A stretch of 9,353 nucleotides of DNA, taken from SIG603 sp044432645 (lineage in GTDB: Bacteria > Bacillota > Clostridia > Oscillospirales > Acutalibacteraceae). This document shows positions 1-6,128 of this stretch, in pieces (positions within the stretch are counted from its first letter, which is position 1; every line of letters starts with the position of its first letter). The stretch is from NCBI GenBank assembly GCA_044432645.1, contig JAWXUM010000079.1, forward strand, positions 1 through 9,353, read 5' to 3'. The notes below the pieces were generated by a model. The model saw only the letters and a program-made list of their open reading frames with translations. It was not told the DNA's origin and did not search any database. The translations under genes and the position numbers were made by a program.

Positions 1-2
1 TA

Positions 3-95
3 AGGCAAGTGATAAGACAAATAAAAGTTTATGATGACGGAAAACTTCAAATAATATTTAACTGTGGTATGGAGTATGAAACTAAATTAAACTAA
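3..95 (+). CDS. C-terminal end of a probable large serine recombinase (partial)
   Basis: An open frame enters from the left edge and stops at TAA 93-95, giving about 30 residues (RQVIRQIKVYDDGKLQII, then FNCGMEYETKLN). The pattern of a basic helix end, then I-x-V-x-x-D-G-x-(L/I)-x-I-x-F, then an acidic tail resembles the extreme C-terminus of large serine recombinases of the transposon/phage integrase type (family knowledge recalled, not searched). If correct, the catalytic resolvase domain lies to the left, and this is the edge of an integrative element or its scar. The stop codon sits inside a palindrome (87-117), as expected when an attachment site abuts the recombinase gene. The fragment is too short for certainty. 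Confidence 0.5.
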   Translation, partial: RQVIRQIKVYDDGKLQIIFNCGMEYETKLN

Positions 96-117
96 CAGAC
101 AGTGTCTGTTAATTTAA
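87..117. repeat. Palindrome overlapping the recombinase stop; candidate attachment site
   Basis: Bases 93-111 form a perfect 19-base palindrome around a central G at 102 (arms TAACAGACA and TGTCTGTTA). Pairing resumes after one mismatch (92/112) to give an imperfect 31-base palindrome, 87-117. It has no T tract on either side, so it is unlikely to be a terminator. Position against the recombinase stop and dyad symmetry are typical of serine-integrase att sites or resolvase operators; this role is inferred. Confidence 0.45.
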
Positions 118-221
118 AAATAGATGTAAAAATTAAACAGAATTAATAAAACTAAAATAATATATATCGAGATATAAAATCAAGATATACTTTATAGATA
201 GTAGAGAAATACCGCAGAAAA

Positions 222-258
222 TGACAAAATAAAAAAGTCCGTAAAAAAATTACGGATT
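222..258 (-). terminator. Minus-strand intrinsic terminator-like hairpin
   Basis: On the minus strand TCCGTAA (256-250) pairs with TTACGGA (244-238) across a five-base loop, followed by CT and then TTTTTTATTTTG (complement of 222-235). The plus strand has no T run after the stem, so termination would act on leftward transcripts. No minus-strand gene lies immediately upstream of it. It would stop antisense transcription from the ATPase region entering the recombinase, or be a leftover from a lost gene. Confidence 0.4.
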
Positions 259-261
259 AAC

Positions 262-291
262 TTGACTATTATCCTATTATTCGTATATAAT
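262..291 (+). promoter_or_regulatory. Promoter of the ATPase/TOPRIM operon
   Basis: TTGACT (262-267) and a perfect TATAAT (286-291) are separated by 18 bases, with expected transcription start near 298. The ATPase start codon follows at 320 with GGAGG at 309-313, leaving a very short leader. No other promoter or terminator is evident before 4086, so it may serve all genes to the metallopeptidase. Confidence 0.7.
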
Positions 292-319
292 AGAATAAAG
301 AATAATTTGGAGGTAGTGT

Positions 320-1414
320 ATGCTTAAATATTTTTCAGTAAAAGGTTTTAAAGGTTTTGAGAACAAAATAGAAATTGACTTTTCAAATGTAAGAGATTAC
401 AAATTCAACATATCCTGCGTAAATAAAAATGTTGTTACAAGTGCGATAGTATATGGAAAAAACTCTGCCGGTAAAAGCAATTTAGGTCTTGCTATACTTG
501 ACATCACTGCACATTTAGAAGATAAAAACATAGGTCCTAATTTATATAACTATTATTTAAATACAAGTTCAACACAAGCAGAATTTAATTATATATTTGA
601 TTTTGATGGAGAAATTATTGAATACGCTTATGTGAAAACTGATATAAAAAATTTAATTTCCGAGGAAATTACACTAAATGGTGAGCTTATATTAAGTTAT
701 GATTATCAAACTAAACAAGGTATCTTTACAGGAATCAAAAAACTTGCCCCTACCCTTAACTACTCCTTTGTAAGCGATGGATCTATGCTTAGGTATGTGT
801 TAAATAATACAGCTTTAGCTGTAGATCATCCACTATATAAATTTGCGATATATATATCTAAAATGCTTTGGTTTAGAACTTTAGACGAAAATAGATACAT
901 TGGATATAAAAAGCAAAGTGATGACTACAAAACTTTCATTTTTGAAGATAGTGTATTAAATGATTTTCAAAAGCTCTTACATTCAATTGGTGTAAATGAA
1001 AATTTAATAGTTAAAGTAGATACTGATGGAAATAAAAGATTATATTTTGATGAAAAAACTCCTTTGCCATTTTTTAATGTGGCATCAAGTGGTACAAAAG
1101 CGCTCTATACATTTTTCTATTGGTATAAAACATCATTTGATGCAAGTTTTATGTATATAGATGAATTCGATGCATACTATCATTATGAACTGGCAGAAGT
1201 AATTGTTGAGCTAATAAAACAAATGGATAACACTCAGTCCATAGTTACAACACATAACACTAACTTATTAACAAATAGAATAATGCGACCAGATTGCTAT
1301 TTTATTCTAACAAAAGATAAACTTGTAAGCGCTGCTGATGCCACAAATAGAGAACTTCGTGAAGGTCATAATTTAGAAAAATTATATATGGCTGGTGAGT
1401 TTTATGACAAGTAG
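320..1414 (+). CDS. AAA/ABC-type ATPase, probable sensor subunit of a two-gene defence system
   Basis: This 364-residue ATPase resembles the AAA_15/AAA_21 group used by OLD-like, PARIS (AriA) and AbiL-type abortive infection systems. Visible motifs are the N-terminal strand MLKYFSVKGFKGFE, Walker A GKNSAGKS (46-53), an ABC-like signature SSGTKAL (256-262), Walker B FMYIDEFD (277-284, catalytic Glu282) and the switch histidine in VTTHNTN (His312). The insert between Walker A and the signature is short (about 200 residues) and has no obvious zinc-hook or long coiled coil, unlike SbcC or RecF. ATG 320 is preceded by GGAGG at six-base spacing. The gene overlaps the TOPRIM gene by 11 bases, which implies translational coupling and a shared complex. 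In related systems the ATPase assembles, senses a phage trigger and controls the nuclease partner. The exact system type cannot be settled by eye. Confidence 0.85.
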   Translation: MLKYFSVKGFKGFENKIEIDFSNVRDYKFNISCVNKNVVTSAIVYGKNSAGKSNLGLAILDITAHLEDKNIGPNLYNYYLNTSSTQAEFNYIFDFDGEIIEYAYVKTDIKNLISEEITLNGELILSYDYQTKQGIFTGIKKLAPTLNYSFVSDGSMLRYVLNNTALAVDHPLYKFAIYISKMLWFRTLDENRYIGYKKQSDDYKTFIFEDSVLNDFQKLLHSIGVNENLIVKVDTDGNKRLYFDEKTPLPFFNVASSGTKALYTFFYWYKTSFDASFMYIDEFDAYYHYELAEVIVELIKQMDNTQSIVTTHNTNLLTNRIMRPDCYFILTKDKLVSAADATNRELREGHNLEKLYMAGEFYDK

Positions 1415-2105
1415 AAATATTTTAGTTTTAGTAGAAGGCGCTAAAACCGACGTAAGGTTAGTTAAAAAATTGCTTAGGATTTATGATTTAGATAGTACGT
1501 TTGAAATAATATCCTACAATACTAATATATACACTTTATATAACAAAATGTTCAAGCACAGAGATATAGAAACACTTGATTTATTACAAACATTAAAAGA
1601 ATATGATAAAAGTGGTTCTGATATTTTTAATAAAAAGTATTCAGATATACTTTTAATATTTGATTTAGACCCACACGATCCATTGTTTGAGTTTGAAAAA
1701 ATAATTGAGATGACCGAATATTTTAATGAATCAACAGATAATGGTAAATTGTATCTTAATTATCCTATGGTAGAGTCATTTTCACACCGATATGATGAAG
1801 ATGATATTGAATTTATGGATAGGACTGTTAATATAAATGACTTAATGAACTATAAGGAAATAGTAAATAGTTTTATTGGTGACCCTAATAAACTTGGGAA
1901 AACAAAAGATAATATGAGCAAGATTATACTCCAAAATCTTGAAAAAGCAAATAATATTATTCAAACAACAGATTTTACTTATTATCCAGAATTTTCAAAA
2001 ATACTTGATGTTCAATTAGACAAAATAGCATTAGATAACGAGCTTTTTGTTCTTTGTACTTGCATATTTTTTATTGCAGACTATGATAAAAATTTATTGC
2101 ATTAA
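1404..2105 (+). CDS. TOPRIM-like nuclease partner of the ATPase (OLD/PARIS/AbiL-type effector)
   Basis: The 233-residue protein begins with a hydrophobic strand and glutamate, NILVLVEGAKTD (Glu11), then has the acidic pair DLD in LLIFDLDPHD (Asp87, Asp89). This strand-E and DxD arrangement is the TOPRIM metal-binding fold of OLD, DUF4435/AriB and RloB-like nucleases. A further motif, NYPMVESF (119-126), supplies another conserved-looking acidic residue, Glu124. Known relatives cut DNA or tRNA when released or activated by the ATPase; the substrate here is unknown. The start is placed at ATG 1404, after GGTGAG with four-base spacing. An in-frame GTG at 1395 would add three residues and deepen the overlap with the ATPase. 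The stop is followed by a remnant gene, not by a third system component that I recognise. Confidence 0.75.
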   Translation: MTSRNILVLVEGAKTDVRLVKKLLRIYDLDSTFEIISYNTNIYTLYNKMFKHRDIETLDLLQTLKEYDKSGSDIFNKKYSDILLIFDLDPHDPLFEFEKIIEMTEYFNESTDNGKLYLNYPMVESFSHRYDEDDIEFMDRTVNINDLMNYKEIVNSFIGDPNKLGKTKDNMSKIILQNLEKANNIIQTTDFTYYPEFSKILDVQLDKIALDNELFVLCTCIFFIADYDKNLLH

Positions 2106-2115
2106 AATAAGATAA

Positions 2116-2466
2116 CACGTTTTAAGAAGGAAAAAATATTCCAAGATATATTCAGGTGCTTTGCCTGTTTTACAAGATGGTGATATATTTAAGACTACAA
2201 TACCGTTAAGTGAAATCGCCGATAAACCCGCCGATAAAATATCAGAAATCGCCGATAACACCGCCGATAAAAAACATAATAGGTCTCATCAAGATAAAAT
2301 AATAGACTATCTAAAAACAAATATAACTTGTAAAAATAATAAATCATTACAAAGTGAGCTTAATTTATCTGATAGACAAACTCGTGAAGTATTAAGTAAA
2401 ATGGCAAAATATGGTTTAATTGTCGCAGAAGGTGGAAATAGAAATCGTAGCTATAGGTTAAAATAA
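2116..2466 (+). pseudogene. C-terminal remnant of an AlbA_2/divergent-AAA4-type ATP-binding regulator
   Basis: The frame is open from just after an in-frame TAA (2113-2115). It reads KIYSGALPVLQDGDIFKTTI, then an acidic repeat linker (SEIADKPADK/SEIADNTADK), then a winged-helix segment in which KSLQSELNLSDRQTREVL looks like the recognition region, ending SYRLK. This order matches the tail of Schlafen-like AlbA_2/HATPase_c_4 'ATP-dependent DNA helicase RecG-related' regulators, which are normally 400-500 residues long. The N-terminal ATP-binding part is missing. No ATG is in frame. TTG 2161 is preceded by AGGTG only two bases away, too close for a good ribosome site. The purine run AAGAAGG (2124-2130) has no in-frame start at proper spacing. 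Most likely the defence pair replaced or deleted the front of this gene. Production of a free 101-residue wHTH protein from TTG 2161 is possible but weakly supported. Confidence 0.65.
2212..2271 (+). repeat. In-frame 27-base tandem repeat in the remnant's linker
   Basis: Bases 2212-2238 and 2245-2271 are 27-base direct copies with two adjacent mismatches, 33 bases apart in register. Each copy itself contains two GCCGATAA units. They encode SEIADKPADK and SEIADNTADK. Repeats in multiples of three within a linker suggest slippage-driven length change without frame loss. Confidence 0.8.
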
Positions 2467-2505
2467 TAGCGAAAATTTAATGTAGCTAACTAAATTGAGG
2501 TTATA

Positions 2506-4083
2506 ATGAGGAATAATTTTAAAGGACACTATTGTAAAATATGTGGTGAGCATAAGGCTAACGAAAAGTTTAGTGGCAAAGGTCACAGTAACCATATTTG
2601 TAAATCTTGCAGTAAATTATCAGCTGAACGTAAATCCGAATTAATGGCATTAACTAAAATTCATAATATGTCTTTAAAGTATATAAATGAAACAGATAAA
2701 AAATGGCTTAAAAATAAAACTAGAGATAAACGAGAAAGTGTTAGAACTTTAGCTGAAGAAGTATACAATGCAAAATTCCCTTTTGAAGAACGTAACAGAA
2801 AAAAGAAGTCACTAAGGTTAAATGAATTTGAAGTTGCTTTTAGGTTTCCGTTATGGGAAGAATTTGCAGATGATATAGAAGTTAAATCTAAATATAAGTT
2901 GAACAGAGAAACTGGTGTTTTAGAATGGCTTAATGAAATAACTGGTAAAACTAAATTTGTCGAATTAGAAAAAAGTGAAGTAAATGCATTTTTTAAATGG
3001 ATGATAAATGATTTAGAAGTGTTTTGTTGGGATAAAGATTATAACTTAGAAAACGATGATGATTTATTAGATAGTTTCTTTGATTTACCAAAAATTGAAA
3101 ATGTTGAACCTTATTGGGAAGTGTTATTAAAATACGCAGATGAAACAGAGCAAAATATTCAAAGTTATAACACAGAACTTTACGAAAATATATACGAGTT
3201 ATACATGAGGCTTTTGGACTATTTTGAAGAAGATAATGATAACTTTATAGAAGATATTTTATTATGTAGTAATTTAATAGAACTTTCAGATTTGTTAATT
3301 TGTAAACTTGATGAAGTAGATGATGCTGATGTAGCATCTATGATGAGCATGTTTATGGATATTGTTGAATTATCAATACCTGAAAGCAAACAAGGTGATT
3401 TTTATAGTATATACGATGAAAATTATGCTAATATCAAATTTCTACAATCGTACTTAATGCAATCTACAGCAGAAGAAGATAGAAAATTATTTTCACCTAG
3501 AGATAAAATTCAAAGTTTTATAGATTTTGTTGAAAAGAATTTTACATTTACCAACAATGATAAAGTGTCAGCAGAAGAAGTAGAATCTGTATTACTGAAA
3601 ATTGAGGGAAAATACGAACTGATTAGAAATTTAAAATCATTGGAAATTATGTTGTTTAACATTTCACATAATGAAGTTAATTCTATATGCAATGCACTTA
3701 CAAACATAGAAGAAGCATCTTTCTTATCAGAAATATATTTGTTTAGAATGCAAGATGAAGAAATAAAATCACCTTTATATGTTTTTTTACATGAACTTGG
3801 TCATGCTTTGCATTTTTATTGTACCAACAACTCGGCTATAATCCCAGATAGTTTTATCCGTTTATCAAATGAATATCTAAAAATCCCTTTAGAACAAGGT
3901 CTAGAAGCAGTTGAAATATTTGCAGATGCAATAGCCATAGGCTTGATGAGAATTTTTAATTGGGACGATAAAGGAACATTTGAAGATATGGATATAAACA
4001 TCAAAAATGCTTTTGCAGCATATACCGATATGTTACTCAAAAATTTGGAAAAAATAAAAGAATTAGAAAATAAAACGATATAA
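2506..4083 (+). CDS. Zinc-finger protein with C-terminal HExxH metallopeptidase domain
   Basis: The 525-residue protein has an N-terminal treble-clef-like zinc site: Cys10-x2-Cys13 and Cys32-x2-Cys35 framing KANEKFSGKGH. I recognise this as a conserved hypothetical module of gut Firmicutes that continues through LTKIHNMSLKYI and TRDKRESVR to about residue 110. A long, very acidic helical middle follows (about 110-400, with runs such as DDDLLD and EEDND). The C-terminal part has the zincin motif HELGHALH (His429, Glu430, His433) with EIFADAIA downstream, where Glu470 is the likely third ligand. HExxH plus Glu about 37 residues later is the gluzincin pattern. There is no signal peptide, so it should act in the cytoplasm; the substrate is unknown. 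GAGG (2497-2500) sits five bases before ATG 2506. It lies 39 bases after the ATPase remnant and ends at a strong terminator, so it is probably cotranscribed with the defence pair. Confidence 0.75.
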   Translation: MRNNFKGHYCKICGEHKANEKFSGKGHSNHICKSCSKLSAERKSELMALTKIHNMSLKYINETDKKWLKNKTRDKRESVRTLAEEVYNAKFPFEERNRKKKSLRLNEFEVAFRFPLWEEFADDIEVKSKYKLNRETGVLEWLNEITGKTKFVELEKSEVNAFFKWMINDLEVFCWDKDYNLENDDDLLDSFFDLPKIENVEPYWEVLLKYADETEQNIQSYNTELYENIYELYMRLLDYFEEDNDNFIEDILLCSNLIELSDLLICKLDEVDDADVASMMSMFMDIVELSIPESKQGDFYSIYDENYANIKFLQSYLMQSTAEEDRKLFSPRDKIQSFIDFVEKNFTFTNNDKVSAEEVESVLLKIEGKYELIRNLKSLEIMLFNISHNEVNSICNALTNIEEASFLSEIYLFRMQDEEIKSPLYVFLHELGHALHFYCTNNSAIIPDSFIRLSNEYLKIPLEQGLEAVEIFADAIAIGLMRIFNWDDKGTFEDMDINIKNAFAAYTDMLLKNLEKIKELENKTI

Positions 4084-4085
4084 TT

Positions 4086-4134
4086 AAAAGACTTACAAAT
4101 GGGTATCCACTTTCACCACTTGTAAGTCTTTTTG
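4086..4134 (+). terminator. Strong intrinsic terminator, possibly bidirectional
   Basis: Arms 4086-4102 and 4116-4132 form a 17-pair stem with one A/C mismatch around a 13-base loop, ending in TCTTTTTG. It starts two bases after the metallopeptidase stop. The 5' arm begins AAAAGACT, so the minus-strand transcript also ends in AGTCTTTTAATT. The same hairpin could therefore stop leftward transcription from the muramidase gene after it crosses the tRNA. Confidence 0.85.
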
Positions 4135-4198
4135 ATATTAAAGAACTCTACCACCTGTTAGTTTTTTGAAATTAGCTGTAAAATTAAATTACGAAAAT

Positions 4199-4274
4199 GT
4201 CCTTATAACTTAATGGAAAGAGTGCTACTCTCCGACAGTAGTTTGTATTGGTTCGATTCCAATTAAGGACTCCA
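4199..4274 (+). tRNA. tRNA-Arg(CCG) with encoded CCA
   Basis: The cloverleaf is complete. The acceptor stem is 4199-4205 with 4264-4270 (7 pairs, all Watson-Crick). The D stem is ACTT/GAGT (4208-4211 with 4220-4223, last pair T-G), with GG in the loop. The anticodon stem is CTACT/AGTAG (4225-4229 with 4237-4241), with loop CTCCGAC and anticodon CCG at 4232-4234, reading CGG. The variable region has five bases. The T stem ATTGG/CCAAT (4247-4251 with 4259-4263) has loop TTCGATT. CCA is encoded at 4272-4274. The discriminator is T (4271), unusual for arginine tRNAs, which mostly carry A or G. CGG is expected to be a rare codon at this base composition. No independent promoter is obvious. Confidence 0.93.
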
Positions 4275-4295
4275 AATTTTAAGGTATTTATAAAA

Positions 4296-5354
4296 CTATG
4301 AAAGCAATAACACTTCGTTTGGATAAATAAAATCAGGATTTGAAATGTTATTGAGTTCAACCAAAACTGACACAGTGGTATCATATTTCAAGGCTATGCT
4401 CCATAATGTGTCCCCTGATTTTACTGTGTATGTGTCTGTAGTATTACTTTCAGTATCAGTCGTTGACACAATAATAACCTCATTTGGATAAATTAAGTAA
4501 GGGTTTGAAATGTTATTAAGTTCAACCAAAGTCGACACAGTTGTGTCATATTTTAAAGCGATTTTCCAAAGTGTATCTCCAGCTTTTACTGTATAAGTGT
4601 TTGTGCTGGAGTTTGATTCAGTGCTTGAACTTGTGCTTGAGCTCGACTCAGTGCTTGAACTTGTAGTACTGTCTATGTCGTCACTTATAAAAGAAGATTT
4701 AAAATAGTCTAAATCAACATCGCCATCAATTCCATTTATACTTCCAGTATCACTGTATTGAAAACCAATCCACTCGCTCCAATCACCAGTGCTACTTGGT
4801 TCGCTAACATCATATTCAGCTACCCAAAGTGGATATTCAGATAAACTGCTATCCCACACATTATTAATCCTACTTACATCGCTGTATATAATAGGTGTTT
4901 CCCCTGTTAAGGTTTCGAGTTTCTCTAAATAAGCTAGTGCAATTTCGTTAATAGTTTCTGTGCTTAATTCATCACTTGGCTCAAAGTCCATTACTAACCC
5001 AAAATCATAAGTTTTATCTTTAACCAATTCGTAAAAATACTCAGCTTGAGTCACAGCCTCATCTACGGAAGTAGCCGTAACATACTGGTAAAAACCTATA
5101 TATAAGCCTTCATCAGTTGCACTTTCATAATTGCTTTCCCATTTGCTATCCTCATAGTCGCTACCTGAAGCCACTCTGATAATAACAACTTTTACACCAC
5201 TATCTTTTACTTCGCTAAAATCAATAGTTCCTTGGTAGTCACTAACATCAATACCAGACAATGTGGTTTCTGTTGCATAAGCACACATACAGTTTGCTAC
5301 AATAACACTAAAGCAAATTGCTATAAACCCAATTTTAAATATAGTAAATTTCAT
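4296..5354 (-). CDS. Secreted GH25 muramidase with two LysM domains
   Basis: This 352-residue precursor has a hydrophobic signal peptide (FKIGFIAICFSVIVANCMC) with likely cleavage after AYA27. The glycoside hydrolase 25 domain (about 32-222) starts with GIDVSDYQG (Asp36) and carries LVMDFEPS, where Asp123 and Glu125 form the catalytic pair of the DxE motif. It ends in the typical FQYSDTG...DVDLDYF. A Ser/Thr/Glu-rich linker (about 230-252) joins it to LysM domains at 253-297 and 308-352, each containing GDTLW, which bind peptidoglycan. The enzyme cleaves MurNAc-GlcNAc bonds in the cell wall. GH25 proteins occur in wall remodelling, prophage lysis and conjugation. The signal peptide and lack of a holin or phage neighbours favour an export-dependent wall enzyme. 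ATG 5354 follows AAAGGTG (complement of 5362-5368) at seven-base spacing. It is convergent with the tRNA and shares no operon. Confidence 0.92.
   Translation of the reverse strand: MKFTIFKIGFIAICFSVIVANCMCAYATETTLSGIDVSDYQGTIDFSEVKDSGVKVVIIRVASGSDYEDSKWESNYESATDEGLYIGFYQYVTATSVDEAVTQAEYFYELVKDKTYDFGLVMDFEPSDELSTETINEIALAYLEKLETLTGETPIIYSDVSRINNVWDSSLSEYPLWVAEYDVSEPSSTGDWSEWIGFQYSDTGSINGIDGDVDLDYFKSSFISDDIDSTTSSSTESSSSTSSSTESNSSTNTYTVKAGDTLWKIALKYDTTVSTLVELNNISNPYLIYPNEVIIVSTTDTESNTTDTYTVKSGDTLWSIALKYDTTVSVLVELNNISNPDFIYPNEVLLLS
4299..4598 (-). repeat. Duplicated LysM-coding unit
   Basis: Segments 4299-4433 and 4464-4598 each encode a 45-residue LysM. The two differ at only about eight positions, sharing for example IALKYDTTVS and LVELNNISNP, and the DNA is visibly homologous along its length. 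A 30-base Thr/Ser spacer separates them. This points to a recent internal duplication. Confidence 0.85.
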
Positions 5355-5512
5355 AATATAACACCTTTCTTTTACTGTATATTATGTTATTTGGGTGTTT
5401 TTAGTTACATATATTAAATTGAATGAAAACCAACAGATAAACTTTTAAAATAATCTAAAGATTTAAGAAAAAAATACAAAAGTGCAAAAAAGTGTCTTAA
5501 ATATATAAAAGC

Positions 5513-5526
5513 GGAACTGTACTTCC
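5513..5526. promoter_or_regulatory. Imperfect palindrome upstream of the XRE gene; candidate operator
   Basis: GGAACTGTACTTCC has GGAA/TTCC outer arms around TGTA and sits 57 bases before the XRE start. It is close to a possible TAAAAT -10 at 5550-5555, which has a poor -35. A palindrome at this spot could be an autoregulatory site for the XRE protein. Apart from short A-rich repeats I see nothing else in 5370-5582. Confidence 0.25.
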
Positions 5527-5582
5527 TGTTATAAATTGGAAAATAATGGTAAAATTTAATCATTATTGTGGGGGTATGGTGA

Positions 5583-5852
5583 ATGTATGGAGAAAAAGTC
5601 AAATTGCAAGAATTAATTTCAAAAAGAATGCACGGTTTTAGATTAAGTAATAATCTTTCTCAGGAAAAAATGTCGGAACTATTGCACATTAGCGAAAGAG
5701 CATACAGAGAATTAGAAAAAGGCAATAATTTTGTATCGGCAATGACACTCATATATTTTATTGTTCAAACTGATGAACAAGCCATTATTTTAGATGAATT
5801 TTATAAAATAATATACCAAGAAAATAAGAATGGAGATGCTTTAGATGGTTAA
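5583..5852 (+). CDS. Small XRE-family HTH regulator
   Basis: The 89-residue protein is almost entirely one Cro/C1-type helix-turn-helix (about residues 8-62). LSQEKMSELLHISERAYREL supplies the two-helix turn, and ELEKGNN is the usual conserved end of the recognition region. There is no ligand or protease domain, so it probably acts as a local repressor or antitoxin-like regulator of the genes behind it. ATG 5583 lies eight bases after GGGGG (5570-5574). An upstream ATG at 5576 is in another frame and soon stops. Its last eight bases overlap the next gene. Confidence 0.7.
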   Translation: MYGEKVKLQELISKRMHGFRLSNNLSQEKMSELLHISERAYRELEKGNNFVSAMTLIYFIVQTDEQAIILDEFYKIIYQENKNGDALDG

Positions 5853-6111
5853 GCAAGAAGTATATAACAAATATTTAAACAACGTAATTTTAGGAGATAA
5901 AATAGTAAATGAACAAGACTTTTTTGCTAATCCAATTTATAATTTTGATATAAGTGAAACGGAAAATATTATCACTAATGATTTATACTACCTAGCTTAT
6001 ATCTACAGAAAAAACATATTAATTCCATTTGTATTTTACGAAAGAAATGTATTTGAAAAATCTAGTGGGAATTTAAAATATTTAAAATCTGATTGGTACA
6101 TAAACGAATAA
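5845..6111 (+). CDS. Unrecognised 88-residue protein, translationally coupled to the XRE gene
   Basis: No family is recognised. The protein is rich in Tyr, Asn, Ile and Phe, lacks cysteines and has one fairly hydrophobic stretch around residues 47-65 (YYLAYIYRKNILIPFVFYER) that is interrupted by charges, so it is probably a soluble core rather than a membrane segment. ATG 5845 follows GGAG (5832-5835) at nine-base spacing and overlaps the end of the XRE gene by eight bases, an overlap typical of paired small genes. A toxin/antitoxin-type pairing is possible but has no motif support. It is followed within 17 bases by the DUF1016_N gene. Confidence 0.6.
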   Translation: MVKQEVYNKYLNNVILGDKIVNEQDFFANPIYNFDISETENIITNDLYYLAYIYRKNILIPFVFYERNVFEKSSGNLKYLKSDWYINE

Positions 6112-6128
6112 TTGAAAGGAGAAACCTT

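Noticed and set aside
2212..2271. CRISPR-like repeat array
   Set aside because: There are only two copies, separated by six bases and in frame within a coding remnant; there are no spacers.
4247..4274. tRNA 3' end used as an att site within this window
   Set aside because: I found no second copy of the tRNA 3' end elsewhere in the 9353 bases.
4184..4384. Minus-strand 66-residue open frame
   Set aside because: It is the reverse complement of the tRNA-Arg gene plus the end of the muramidase; the NWNRT-type peptide is the usual false product of a tRNA complement.
5513..5526. LexA/DinR SOS box
   Set aside because: The left half GAAC fits but the right half is CTTC rather than GTTC, so it does not match the Gram-positive SOS consensus.
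6093..6128. Upstream GTG start for the DUF1016_N gene
   Set aside because: It lies within the preceding gene without a suitable ribosome site, whereas ATG 6129 has AAAGGAG at good spacing.
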